Source: Bacillota bacterium (GTDB lineage: Bacteria > Bacillota > Clostridia > Acetivibrionales > DTU013). From it: a DNA stretch of 64,000 bases. Position numbers and translations under genes: made by a program. A model generated the notes under the pieces. That model was not told the origin of the DNA, did no database searches, and saw nothing but the letters and a program-made list of their open reading frames with translations. The stretch is from positions 62,001 through 126,000 of the forward strand of contig JAEZRE010000023.1 in the NCBI GenBank assembly GCA_023412915.1, given 5' to 3'. Every line of letters begins with the position of its first letter. The first letter of the stretch is position 1. Below are positions 1 through 8,535 of the stretch, piece by piece.

Positions 1-670
1 CAGGGTCCTGCAGCACTGTTTCTTTCAGCAGCTGCTTCGAAACTTCCTTACCATCCTCCGTAACGACCTTGTACTGCTTTTCCAGGACTCCAGGTTTTCC
101 GGCCTGCGCAACTCTCTGGGTTCCCTCGTCAAGGCTCTTGTTGGCCTTTCTCTGTACAAGATAAGGAATATCTTCCTTCTCACTTACTACGCTCTCGTCA
201 ACGCGTACGATCCGAAGCGACATGTCGCTCTTTACCGGATCTGTGAGCTGCGCTCCCTCAAGCCTGTCTGACCCCAGCGGGTTGACCGGGCTGTCGTCGA
301 GCAATTCTCCCACAGTATCTTTGTAGGTCATTAGCTTCGTTTGTTTTCCGTCCGCTGTAATGTATACGGGTACAGCTCTTTTTATGTATATCTCGTTCAG
401 TCTCGTCCTTTGTAAGTTGGTGTCCAATGGAATACTGATGTAATCGAAGGCATTTACAACAATATCGTTTTGTTCCAATGTTTCTTTAAAGGTATTTTTC
501 ATAGTCATGCAGGTGATTAATTTTCCGTTGTCATTTATCACAACGTCCTTCTTCAGTAGGGCAAATGCGCCGCATCCCGCACCAGCCGATACCATTACCG
601 CCAGTATTATGACCAGCAGTCGCTTTCTGTATGAAAATAACCTTTTAATATTTTTAGCAAGTGGCAACAA
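1..670 (-). CDS. yabE: YabE-like cell-wall protein (DUF348/G5), 3' end outside window
   Basis: Reading from a TTG at 670, placed 8 nt after AGGAGG, gives an open frame to the window edge (223 codons, C-terminus missing). The N-terminus has a basic patch then one hydrophobic segment (about residues 16-33), so the protein is exported or membrane-anchored. It then carries repeated units of the DUF348 type (IPLDTNLQRTRLNEIYIKRA and similar, with 'TVGELLDD'), followed by the start of a G5-like region (VSEKEDIPYLVQ). YabE of Firmicutes combines DUF348, G5 and a C-terminal 3D/Rpf-like lytic domain; the last part is not visible. Its place beyond tatD and metG matches the B. subtilis metS-yabD-yabE order. 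Family call from motifs and synteny. Confidence 0.8.
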   Translation of the reverse strand, partial: MLPLAKNIKRLFSYRKRLLVIILAVMVSAGAGCGAFALLKKDVVINDNGKLITCMTMKNTFKETLEQNDIVVNAFDYISIPLDTNLQRTRLNEIYIKRAVPVYITADGKQTKLMTYKDTVGELLDDSPVNPLGSDRLEGAQLTDPVKSDMSLRIVRVDESVVSEKEDIPYLVQRKANKSLDEGTQRVAQAGKPGVLEKQYKVVTEDGKEVSKQLLKETVLQDP

Positions 671-716
671 CTAAAAAACCTCCTGTTAAAATATTAATAA
701 GGGACTGTGACGCTAT

Positions 717-744
717 TTTATATCCAATAGGTCGGATTTGTCAA
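717..744 (-). promoter_or_regulatory. Sigma-A-type promoter of yabE-like gene
   Basis: On the minus strand TTGACA (739-744) and TATAAA (717-722) are separated by 16 bases. The start codon lies about 47 nt downstream. Confidence 0.6.
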
Positions 745-843
745 ATCTGTTGCCATAAAATCCCTTCATATCAGATTATACACGTCTTTTTTAAGTTTAA
801 ACCATAATTTCCCAGAAATAATCCGACGTTCCTAATAACAATC

Positions 844-879
844 ATAAAACACAAAAAGACTGCCTTTACAGCAGTCTTT
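844..879 (-). terminator. Rho-independent terminator of the VSPA-repeat gene
   Basis: A 9-bp perfect stem (855-863 with 871-879, 7-nt loop) is followed on the minus strand by a T-rich run. It sits 40 nt past the stop codon at 919. Confidence 0.8.
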
Positions 880-918
880 CGAGATGAAATTTGAGAGTAT
901 GTTCAGCCTATACAGGAA

Positions 919-1815
919 TCAGTAGTTCATTCCACCGACAGGAAAGTATGGATTGCCCATTGAAGCAGGCATAACGCCCATTCCCGGCATTGAATTCATC
1001 GGATTGCCTGCCGCGCCCAAAACCGGGTTGGAGGCTGCCGGTAAAGCTCCCATATTGGCAGATGCCGGGCTAACTCCAGGATACATGTTGTTCATCATGT
1101 TCGTCCCCATAACGCCCTGAGTCATCGGGCACTGCATATTCATAAGATACGGACAGCACATCATTGGCATGGCATTCATCGAAGCCGGGCTTACTGCGGA
1201 TGGATTGGGCATATTGGGCATCATCTGGGCAGGCGATACCTCGGGATAAGGCATCATATTGGGCATGCTTGGCATCATCTGGGCCGGTGACACCTCTGGA
1301 TAGGGCATCATGTTCCCCATATTGGGCATGTTCGGCATCATCTGGGCAGGCGACACCTCTGGGTAGGGCATCATGTTCCCCATATTGGGCATGTTCGGCA
1401 TCATCTGCATTGGCGATATGTTAGGCATCATTTGTGCGGGTGATACGTTAGGGCCCATCTGAGCCGGCGACACATTTGGCATCATTTGTACGGGCGATAT
1501 GTTCGGCATCGTCTGGGCAGGCGACACATTCGGCATCGTCTGGGCGGGCGACACATTCGGCATCGTCTGGGCCGGAGATACTTTCGGTGTTGTCTGAGCA
1601 GGGGATACTTTGGGTATTGTCTGTGCGGGAGATACATTTGGCGTAGTTTGCGCCGGTGACACCTTGGGCGTTGTCTGGGCCGGCGATACATTTGAAACGG
1701 CTTTTGCCGGTGAAACCCCCGGATTTGCCTGCATCTGCGGCATTGCGCCTACCTGCGGCATTGTACCCTTCGGTTCGTTATGCATAATATCTTTCATTTT
1801 GATTTCCTCTTTCAT
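919..1815 (-). CDS. Proline/methionine-rich VSPA-repeat protein, possible spore-coat component
   Basis: This encodes 298 residues from the ATG at 1815, which follows GGAGG by 9 nt; a GTG further upstream has no ribosome site. From about residue 35 it consists of about eleven copies of a 9-residue unit of the form VSPAQTMPN. Two copies of a 21-residue unit (NMPNMGNMMPYPE plus VSPAQMMP) and a shortened third follow, then a Met/Cys-containing tail (MMCCPYLMNMQCPM). There is no signal peptide, membrane segment or enzymatic motif. VSPA-type Pro/Met repeats occur in the C-termini of some spore coat morphogenetic proteins, so a coat role is plausible, but that is inference. A monocistronic unit with its own terminator fits an abundant structural product. 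Confidence 0.7.
   Translation of the reverse strand: MKEEIKMKDIMHNEPKGTMPQVGAMPQMQANPGVSPAKAVSNVSPAQTTPKVSPAQTTPNVSPAQTIPKVSPAQTTPKVSPAQTMPNVSPAQTMPNVSPAQTMPNISPVQMMPNVSPAQMGPNVSPAQMMPNISPMQMMPNMPNMGNMMPYPEVSPAQMMPNMPNMGNMMPYPEVSPAQMMPSMPNMMPYPEVSPAQMMPNMPNPSAVSPASMNAMPMMCCPYLMNMQCPMTQGVMGTNMMNNMYPGVSPASANMGALPAASNPVLGAAGNPMNSMPGMGVMPASMGNPYFPVGGMNY
1190..1720. repeat. In-gene tandem repeats (27-bp and about 63-bp units)
   Basis: These DNA repeats encode the VSPAQ units of the gene at 919-1815. The 27-bp unit is iterated at roughly 1430-1720 and the 63-bp composite unit at roughly 1190-1430. Third-position changes between units show that the array is not a recent pure expansion. Confidence 0.85.
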
Positions 1816-1965
1816 ATAATGATTCCTCCGGATCTGGTGCACTTCAGTACCATTATATGAGGAGCCCGGTAACTGTGTGAAAGAAATAATTATGTCAATG
1901 TGTTGCGCAGGTTATTTTTATCAATAACATGCTACTCAACCTACGCGTTAGTTTGTGGAGTCGTT

Positions 1966-2664
1966 TTACTGGTTTATTCCTGAAATGACAAATGCCTTCT
2001 GGTCGGTGGAATAGTCAAACCTCACGTAGACGCTGTTTTCTCCCTCAACAAACCGGGATACGGACATGTCGGCATCTTCTGCAAGCTTGACGCTCAATTT
2101 GACGTCAAGGTAAAGGTCTCCGTCACCGGAGCCCCTAATCGGATCCAGCTTTACATCTATAATCTCGATCCTGCGAACGGTTTTTTTCATATCCCGCGAG
2201 TATGTATCAAGGTTCACGGTTCTGTCTTTCGGAGCCACTCCCGCATATTCGACGGCAAATGCTTCCTCATAGCTCCCCTGGTTTATCGCATCGGCCCATT
2301 TCGTCAAGGGCTCTGTCAAAACCTTAATATCTACGATCTGTTTCAGGCTGTTGATGAATTTGATCTTCTCGTCGAGAGCAGCCGCTTTATTGTCCCTGTC
2401 CGACTTAATACCGGAATTATCCTGAGCAAGCTGTTTATTATCCTTGTCCAGCTGATCGATGCGGCTGTTGAGATTGTTGTTCTCTTCGACAAGGTTTTCG
2501 ATCTCCCGCTTCTGGGAATTGATCATGGCATTATTGCCCGCATTCGTGTTTTCGAGCTCCTTTAGTTCCGTTAACTTGCTCTCCCTGTCCCAAAGCAGAT
2601 AGTTGAATGCTACGAACAGGGCAGCCAATAGTACAAAGACCATCACAAGAATAAATTTTTTCAT
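1966..2664 (-). CDS. Single-pass membrane protein with coiled coil, function unknown
   Basis: The product is 232 residues. Residues 5-24 form one membrane segment (LVMVFVLLAALFVAFNYLLW) after a short basic start. Residues about 30-105 are a heptad-like coiled coil rich in N, E, L and D. The C-terminal 120 residues form a mixed alpha/beta domain with no motif that I recognise. The topology suggests a cytoplasmic N-terminus and an extracellular coiled coil plus domain. The gene sits 26 nt after tatD and is probably co-transcribed with it. The ribosome site is weak (GGCGGTG). I cannot assign a family. Confidence 0.75.
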   Translation of the reverse strand: MKKFILVMVFVLLAALFVAFNYLLWDRESKLTELKELENTNAGNNAMINSQKREIENLVEENNNLNSRIDQLDKDNKQLAQDNSGIKSDRDNKAAALDEKIKFINSLKQIVDIKVLTEPLTKWADAINQGSYEEAFAVEYAGVAPKDRTVNLDTYSRDMKKTVRRIEIIDVKLDPIRGSGDGDLYLDVKLSVKLAEDADMSVSRFVEGENSVYVRFDYSTDQKAFVISGINQ

Positions 2665-2690
2665 AATGCACCGCCGGTTAAATCAAATTA

Positions 2691-3455
2691 TCAGATACCA
2701 AAGAGCCTCTTTGCGTTAGAAGTTGTAATATCAGCAATATAGTCCAGTGATTTACCCTTGATTTTTGCTATTTTTTCAGCGATTAGCTTTACGTATGCGG
2801 ATTCGTTTCTTTTCCCCCTGTGCGGTTCCGGAGCAAGGTATGGGCTGTCCGTTTCTATGAGCAGCATATCTTCAGGCACGAACTTCACCACGTCCAGGAG
2901 CCTGTTCGCATTTTTGAAAGTGACCGGACCGGCTATTGAAATCATAAAGCCGAGCCCCATCAGCTCCCTGGCCATCTCTATACTGCCGGTGAAACAATGC
3001 AGCACACCGCCCACCTCTTTCGCGTTCTCACTTTTGAGAATGTCGAGAGTATCTTCGTGAGCATCCCTGTCATGAACTATTATAGGCTTTTTGACGTTCC
3101 TGGCCAGTGATATCTGTTTTGCAAACCATATCTTTTGCGCTTCGCGCGGAGAGTTGTCATAAAAATAATCGAGACCGATCTCACCTATGGCTACCACCTT
3201 GGGATATGAGGCGAAATCTGTAAGAGCCGAAATAATATTGTTGTTGAGATCTATAACATTATGGGGATGAACGCCCACAGCCGCATAGATCATATCATGA
3301 TTCTGGGCTAGCGTTACGCTTTCTATCGATGAAGCTACGTCCGAAGATGCCGTCAGTATAAGCCCGACTCCTTTTTCCTTTGCTCTTTCGAGCGTTTCTT
3401 CGCGATCTTCATCATATTGCTGATCATAATAATGAGCATGCGTGTCAAAAAGCAT
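2691..3455 (-). CDS. tatD: TatD family metal-dependent deoxyribonuclease
   Basis: The 254-residue protein has the normal length for the family. All metal-ligand motifs are in order: DTHAH at the N-terminus, GEIGLDY, HDRDAH, HCFTGS, and ETDSPYLAPEPHRGKRN near the C-terminus. TatD enzymes are cytosolic two-metal nucleases with 3'-5' exonuclease activity. The B. subtilis equivalent is yabD, also directly after the methionyl-tRNA synthetase gene. A GAGGTG site precedes the ATG. Confidence 0.95.
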   Translation of the reverse strand: MLFDTHAHYYDQQYDEDREETLERAKEKGVGLILTASSDVASSIESVTLAQNHDMIYAAVGVHPHNVIDLNNNIISALTDFASYPKVVAIGEIGLDYFYDNSPREAQKIWFAKQISLARNVKKPIIVHDRDAHEDTLDILKSENAKEVGGVLHCFTGSIEMARELMGLGFMISIAGPVTFKNANRLLDVVKFVPEDMLLIETDSPYLAPEPHRGKRNESAYVKLIAEKIAKIKGKSLDYIADITTSNAKRLFGI

Positions 3456-3540
3456 ATTTCACCTCAAATAAGTACGGTAAATTATGTTAGTAATGATTAC
3501 CAAATACAATTATATATGATTATTCTACAAACTGCAACAA

Positions 3541-3562
3541 ACCGGTCTTTTGACAGACCGGT
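3541..3562 (-). terminator. Possible terminator or processing hairpin between metG and tatD
   Basis: An 8-bp perfect GC-rich stem with a 6-nt loop lies 28 nt after the metG stop codon. On the minus strand it is followed by a T-rich but interrupted tract (TTTGTTGCAGTTTG), so termination may be partial. Confidence 0.5.
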
Positions 3563-3589
3563 CGTCCAAGTGCCGATCGTCCCGATTAT

Positions 3590-5629
3590 TTATCTTACCT
3601 TGGAACCTGTACCTATCGCACCGTCCAAGGTCGCAACCACAAGCGAATCCTCATTGGAAGCTGCGAGTATCATACCTTGCGACTCAATGCCTTTGAGCTT
3701 GACAGGCTTCAAGTTCGCGACCAGGATTACTGTTTTTTCGATAAGGCTTTCGGGAGTATAATGTTTCGCTATACCCGACACAACCTGCCTGATTTCGCCG
3801 CCCATCTCCAGTTTAAGCTTGAGCAGCTTGTCGGAGCCTTCGACCTTTTCCGCTTCCAATACCTTTGCGACGCGTAGGTCGAGTTTTGCAAAATCATCTA
3901 TGGTTATCACTCCCGCGTTTGCGGTAGAATCCCCCGAAGCGGCCTTGTTATCTTGGGAAGCCTTGTTTTCCGCCACGGCGGCTGCCTTTTTTTCTGCGGC
4001 AGCCTTATTGCCGGGTTCCGCAGTTTTGCTCTCCGGAGCCTGTGTAGCCTGGGAGGCGGGATACAACTTCTCCAGCTCTTCCAATTCTTTTTTAATATCG
4101 ATCCTCGGGAAAATGACCTCCCCCTTGTTGACAGAAACACCCTCGGGGTAGCTTCCCCATTGTTTGGCGCTCTCCCAATCGAGTGCGCCGCTTCCCGAAA
4201 TACCGAGCTGGCGCCATATTTTTTCCGGCGTCTCGGTCATGAACGGCTGGATAAGTATCGATACTATGCGGAGGCTCTCGGCCAGGTTATAAATGACCGC
4301 TGCGAGCCGTGACCTGTTCTCTTCCGATTTTGCCAGCGACCAGGGCATCGTCTCGTCTATATATTTATTTGTCCTCGATACTGCCTTCCATATTTCCGTC
4401 AGCGCCGTGTTGAACTGATACTTGTCCATCAGCTCTTCGACCTTTTGTGGCAGCTCCTTGTAAATTGCCTTGAGCTCACTGTCGAACTCGCCCTCCGTAC
4501 GCTGCACGGGCAGTACGCCTCCGAAATATTTATCGATCATGGCAACCGTCCTGCTTACCAGGTTTCCGAGGTCGTTTGCCAGATCCGAGTTTATCCTTTG
4601 GATCAACGCTTCATTGGAGAAAACCCCGTCAGAACCGAAAGGCACTTCGCGCAGCAGGAAATAGCGCACGGCGTCGACTCCGTACTTGTCTATCAGAACA
4701 ACAGGGTCTACTACATTGCCCTTGGATTTGGACATTTTACCGCCTTCGAGCAACAGCCAGCCATGACCGAAAACCTGGTTCGGCAAAGGCTCTCCGAGCG
4801 CCATCAGCATTGCGGGCCAGATTATCGTATGGAAGCGCACAATCTCCTTGCCGACTAGATGAACGTCTGCAGGCCAGTATTTTCTATAGTCGGAATCGTT
4901 GCCGGACATGAAACCGAGAGCGGTTATGTAATTGGACAGTGCGTCAATCCAGACATAAACGACATGTTTTTCGTCAAAGGTGACCGGCACGCCCCAGTTG
5001 AAGGTTGTCCTGGAAACGCAGAGATCCTCGAGACCGGGCCTTAGGAAATTGTTCAGCATTTCATTGCGTCTTGATACTGGCTGAATAAAGTCGGGGTTCT
5101 CCTCTATATGCTTGATAAGCCTGTCCTGATACTTGGAAAGCCTGAAAAAGTAGCTTTCCTCCTTGGTGAGCTCTACTTCCCTGCCGCAGTCCGGGCATTT
5201 TCCGTCAACTAGCTGAGTCTTCGTCCAGAAAGATTCGCAGGGAGTGCAATACCAGCCTTCATACTCGCTTTTATATATGTCTCCGTTGTCATAAAGCTTC
5301 TTGAATATCTTCTGTACCGCTGCTTCGTGGTAATCGTCGGTTGTTCTGATGAACCTGTCGTTGGATATCTTCATTAGCTTCCATAGTTCTTTTATACCGG
5401 AGACGATCTCGTCGACGTACTGCTTCGGAGTGATCCCCTTTGCTTCCGCTTTTCTCTGTATCTTCTGGCCATGCTCGTCAGTACCGGTAAGGAACATGAC
5501 GTCGTACCCTTTTAGTCTTTTATATCTCGAGATGGCGTCTGCAGCCACGGTTGTATACGAATGTCCGATGTGCAGCTTGTCGCTCGGGTAGTATATTGGC
5601 GTAGTAATATAAAAAGTTTTCTTTTCCAT
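3590..5629 (-). CDS. metG: Methionyl-tRNA synthetase with C-terminal tRNA-binding domain
   Basis: The 679-residue enzyme attaches methionine to tRNA-Met. It shows the class I signature HIGH (residues 20-23), a zinc knuckle region with two CxxC pairs (CTPC and CPDC), KMSKS near residue 297, an alpha-helical anticodon domain, and a C-terminal OB-fold tRNA-binding domain from about residue 575 (DDFAKLDLRVAKVLEAEKV). Between the anticodon and OB domains lies an unusual Ala/Lys/Asn-rich linker of about 50 residues, probably disordered. GGAGG precedes the ATG. Gene order metG-tatD matches other Firmicutes. Confidence 0.97.
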   Translation of the reverse strand: MEKKTFYITTPIYYPSDKLHIGHSYTTVAADAISRYKRLKGYDVMFLTGTDEHGQKIQRKAEAKGITPKQYVDEIVSGIKELWKLMKISNDRFIRTTDDYHEAAVQKIFKKLYDNGDIYKSEYEGWYCTPCESFWTKTQLVDGKCPDCGREVELTKEESYFFRLSKYQDRLIKHIEENPDFIQPVSRRNEMLNNFLRPGLEDLCVSRTTFNWGVPVTFDEKHVVYVWIDALSNYITALGFMSGNDSDYRKYWPADVHLVGKEIVRFHTIIWPAMLMALGEPLPNQVFGHGWLLLEGGKMSKSKGNVVDPVVLIDKYGVDAVRYFLLREVPFGSDGVFSNEALIQRINSDLANDLGNLVSRTVAMIDKYFGGVLPVQRTEGEFDSELKAIYKELPQKVEELMDKYQFNTALTEIWKAVSRTNKYIDETMPWSLAKSEENRSRLAAVIYNLAESLRIVSILIQPFMTETPEKIWRQLGISGSGALDWESAKQWGSYPEGVSVNKGEVIFPRIDIKKELEELEKLYPASQATQAPESKTAEPGNKAAAEKKAAAVAENKASQDNKAASGDSTANAGVITIDDFAKLDLRVAKVLEAEKVEGSDKLLKLKLEMGGEIRQVVSGIAKHYTPESLIEKTVILVANLKPVKLKGIESQGMILAASNEDSLVVATLDGAIGTGSKVR

Positions 5630-5664
5630 TTGAACCTCCGTCGATCATCTTTAGCTTCCCTATT

Positions 5665-5693
5665 AATATACATTTTAGCAATGACTTTTTCAA
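5665..5693 (-). promoter_or_regulatory. Sigma-A-type promoter of metG
   Basis: On the minus strand TTGAAA (5688-5693) and TATATT (5665-5670) are 17 bases apart, about 35 nt before the metG start codon. No T-box leader is visible. Confidence 0.6.
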
Positions 5694-5823
5694 GCGGTAT
5701 TGCTTGCGCCGCAAAAAGTCGCTTCCCGGCTTAAAGGCGGCTTCCCCCCGCAGAAGCGGAACCACTGTGTTTTCATAATTTTCAGAAAATAAGAATAAAC
5801 ATTATTGAAGGGGGATTTGTCCA

Positions 5824-6951
5824 ATGATGCAGTATGAAGACATCGTGCCCGTATTTATGCGCTACGGCTTTAAAATATTACCGGAGGCACGGAAACAGTA
5901 TGTTTTGACCCGGAAAATGCAGCAGCTGTGCTTCCTGAAGGAAAAAAGGAATCCTGCCGCCGTATTACCCGCCGTATTATCTCCCTCGGATTCTCCGGAG
6001 ACGGGAATGCCGCCCGTTATCCTGCCCTGCATCCTTTCGGCGCAGCTAAGCGGGACAGATATGGAAGGGTTTATCTCTTTTGCTCTATCGATATTATCAA
6101 TAAATATAATGCTTGAAAATTACAGGCATAACAGGGACATCTCCCATGAGATAGAGATCAGAAAGCTGTACAGCTGCCTGTCGTGTGCGGTTGACCCCTC
6201 GAGAAACAGCAGCTGTTCCTTGCTCCATTCTATAAAAAACGAGCAGAAGTCCGGCGCTTCCAATGAAGACTCCCCCTCCGACCAGGCTTGTCTCTCGGAC
6301 CGGTGCAGGCTACAGTTGGCCGTCCTTCCTTTCTACGGTCTCGTTGCTCCGAAAATGAAGAAGTATATTCAATTTTTTATAGACCTCCAATCCTATCGTT
6401 ATTATCCTCCGCTTGCAAGCATCGAAATGCTGAAGGTCTGGAGCAGCGGATATCTGCAGCGCTATCACGATATCTACTGGTGGGAATTCTGCGCAGCCGC
6501 AGATTCGTTATCGGGGATTTTGACAATGTGTGCGGCCGCTACAGGGGCGAAGCTCTCCGGCGATGAAGTCGCCCTGCTCGATGAAGCCTGCTTTCCCTGG
6601 CTTTGCGGTTTGGAATCGCTCCTCCGGTCGGTTGTGCAAATGAGGACGCAGGCGCCTGAAGGCTTGAATTTCGCTTCGTTTTACAGCAATTTAAAGGAAT
6701 GCGAGGAACGTATCCTCTTTTTCGCGGAAAAAGCTTCGGCATCGTTTATGAAGCTCAGAAACGGGGCGGAATACTGCAATATTATAAAAGCCTTGATAAG
6801 CTTTTACCTTACGGAGCCCGAGGCTGAATTCGGCATGCTGAAGCTTGCAAGCTCGGATATATTGAAAAAAAGTTCGGCAGTCAAATATGCGGCTGCCTGG
6901 CGCCTGCTGCGGATAACCGGGATAGTGGGGCTGGCCGCCCGCGAGGCATAG
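5824..6951 (+). CDS. DUF2600 / tetraprenyl-beta-curcumene-synthase-like protein with degenerate metal motif
   Basis: The 375-residue protein resembles YtpB of Bacillus, a class IB terpene synthase (DUF2600). Recognisable family blocks are YLQRYHDIYWWEFCAAADSL, PWLCGLESLL, GLNFASFY and the C-terminal Ser/Thr/Leu helices (ALISFYLTEPEA). In active members the block after LL reads about DYxIDQxED and binds magnesium; here residues 268-278 read RSVVQMRTQAP, so every acidic residue is gone. The start ATG follows GGGGGA by 8 nt. The gene lies between metG and spmB, on the opposite strand to both. It may be a catalytically dead or re-purposed family member. The DUF2600 assignment is from memory of the family pattern, not from an alignment. 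Confidence 0.7.
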   Translation: MMQYEDIVPVFMRYGFKILPEARKQYVLTRKMQQLCFLKEKRNPAAVLPAVLSPSDSPETGMPPVILPCILSAQLSGTDMEGFISFALSILSINIMLENYRHNRDISHEIEIRKLYSCLSCAVDPSRNSSCSLLHSIKNEQKSGASNEDSPSDQACLSDRCRLQLAVLPFYGLVAPKMKKYIQFFIDLQSYRYYPPLASIEMLKVWSSGYLQRYHDIYWWEFCAAADSLSGILTMCAAATGAKLSGDEVALLDEACFPWLCGLESLLRSVVQMRTQAPEGLNFASFYSNLKECEERILFFAEKASASFMKLRNGAEYCNIIKALISFYLTEPEAEFGMLKLASSDILKKSSAVKYAAAWRLLRITGIVGLAAREA

Positions 6952-6972
6952 CTGCAAAATCATATCGAGTGC

Positions 6973-7512
6973 TTATCTTCCGAACACAAACGCACATATC
7001 CAGGCGGAAGCTACTACGCTGACCCCATCCGCAAACAGCGCCGCGGCAAGTGTATACCTTATATTCTTAATACCTACTGCCCCATAATACACAGCCAGCG
7101 TATAAAAAATGGTTTCGGTGGACCCCATCATGGTCGATACGACTCTTCCAACATACGAATCCGGCCCATAAAGGTTGACAATGTCGGACACCAGCGCCAA
7201 TGAGGCGCTGCCTGAGACGGGACGCAAAATTGCAAGAGGCATGGCTTCCGGAGGAATCCCCAACAATGCTGCAAGAGGCGTCAGAAGGTATATGATAAAG
7301 TCCAGAGCCCCTGAAGCTCTGAACACGCCAACAGCTGTGAGAAGACCGACCAGGGGCGGCAATATCCTGACAGTTGCCTTCAAACCCTCCGCGGCTCCCT
7401 CCACAAAAGCGTCATAAACCTTCACCTTCCTCGAAAGTCCAGTCCCCAGTATGAGCAGGAACAAAACGGGCAACGCATAAAGCGATACCCGCGCAAATAT
7501 TGAAAAATTCAT
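6973..7512 (-). CDS. spmB: Spore maturation protein B
   Basis: The 179-residue integral membrane protein has four to five hydrophobic segments and the Gate-type motifs RPVSGSASLALVSDIV and MMGSTETIFYTLAVYYGAVG. SpmA and SpmB are needed for spore core dehydration and heat resistance. The ATG at 7512 overlaps the spmA stop codon (ATGA), so the two are translationally coupled. The longer in-frame extension upstream lies inside spmA and is not used. Confidence 0.93.
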   Translation of the reverse strand: MNFSIFARVSLYALPVLFLLILGTGLSRKVKVYDAFVEGAAEGLKATVRILPPLVGLLTAVGVFRASGALDFIIYLLTPLAALLGIPPEAMPLAILRPVSGSASLALVSDIVNLYGPDSYVGRVVSTMMGSTETIFYTLAVYYGAVGIKNIRYTLAAALFADGVSVVASAWICAFVFGR

Positions 7513-8120
7513 AACGCAGACCTGTCCCGCAGCAGCTTCCGTTTTCCGCCGTAACCGGAAAGCACCCGGACTGCGGCGATACCGGCCAAGGTTGCACAGG
7601 CCGAGGCAAACCATACGCAGGCCATGATCTCCGACGGAGCTGTCGAACCCGCGTCCATCCTGATCGCAATAACGGTAGCCGGTATCAGCTGTATAGCAGC
7701 TGTGTTCAATACAAGGAACATGCACATCGAATCGGAGGCGGTATCACTTCCCGCGTTGACCTTCTGGAGTTCCTCCATCGCCCTTATGCCAAGAGGCGTC
7801 GCTGCGTTACCAAGTCCCATGAAATTTGCGGCAAGGTTCATAACGATTGCACCCTGTGCTTTTTTATTGCCGGAAAGCTTCGGGAAAAGCAGGCACATTA
7901 CAGGAGAGGCAAAACGTGCCAATAACCTGATCAGGCCGCTTTTCTCCATTACCTTCATAAGTCCGGACCAAAGACACATTATCCCCAGCAGCCCGATACA
8001 AAGCTCGACGGCCTTACCAGCAGATGTAAAAGCAGCCTGTGTCACCTCTTCGAGCCTTCCGTTTACAATACCCACGGCAAATCCCGCCAGCAGCATACCT
8101 GCCCAAATATAATTCAGCAT
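7509..8120 (-). CDS. spmA: Spore maturation protein A
   Basis: The 203-residue membrane protein has the family hallmarks MNLAANFMGLGNAATPLGIRAMEELQ (a long conserved stretch, residues about 94-119) and VLNTAAIQLIPATVIAIR. It acts with SpmB in the forespore or spore inner membrane during core dehydration. GGGGG precedes the ATG by 8 nt. A Spo0A-type box lies 150 nt upstream, which fits sporulation control, although a compartment-specific promoter was not identified. Confidence 0.93.
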   Translation of the reverse strand: MLNYIWAGMLLAGFAVGIVNGRLEEVTQAAFTSAGKAVELCIGLLGIMCLWSGLMKVMEKSGLIRLLARFASPVMCLLFPKLSGNKKAQGAIVMNLAANFMGLGNAATPLGIRAMEELQKVNAGSDTASDSMCMFLVLNTAAIQLIPATVIAIRMDAGSTAPSEIMACVWFASACATLAGIAAVRVLSGYGGKRKLLRDRSAL

Positions 8121-8270
8121 GCGATACCCCCAGAAAATACAGCATTACTTACGTAATTTATATGAGGCAGGTCTATTATCAATTCTATTTTTAGTCTGCC
8201 GGCAATAAGTTTTAAAAAATAAATAACACCGGATAGTTTTCCAATTTGGTTAACAATAATCATGTCGTAT

Positions 8271-8280
8271 TTTGTCGAAA
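8271..8280 (+). promoter_or_regulatory. Spo0A box (distal)
   Basis: TTTGTCGAAA matches the 0A-box core TGTCGAA exactly and sits between the divergent spmA and abrB genes. Confidence 0.55.
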
Positions 8281-8484
8281 AACTAAATTGCATTTTCCAG
8301 TTAATTTGAGGCTAACGCATTTGTAAAAATCACTTAACATAATATTGCCGAATTGTATATACATGTACAGCTGCAGCCCGCTATATCAGGCTTTATGCGG
8401 CCTTCAAAATCATGTTCAATACTGTTGTTAATTTTTCTCCTTAAAATTACCAATACATTTTTTTGAATTTCTATAAATTAATGA

Positions 8485-8513
8485 TTGACGATTACTGGAA
8501 TTTATGCTAACAT
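8485..8513 (+). promoter_or_regulatory. abrB: Sigma-A promoter of abrB
   Basis: TTGACG (8485-8490), a 17-base spacer and TAACAT (8508-8513) with a TG extension give a good vegetative promoter, 48 nt before the abrB start. Confidence 0.7.
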
Positions 8514-8527
8514 TAAATCACAAAAGA

Positions 8528-8535
8528 TTGTCGAA
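8528..8535 (+). promoter_or_regulatory. Spo0A box just downstream of abrB promoter
   Basis: TTGTCGAA contains the exact 0A core and lies 14 nt after the -10 element. In B. subtilis Spo0A~P represses abrB from boxes in the same position. Confidence 0.65.

Noticed and set aside
919..1815. Collagen-like or secreted adhesin reading of the VSPA protein
   Set aside because: There is no Gly-X-Y pattern, signal peptide or wall anchor.
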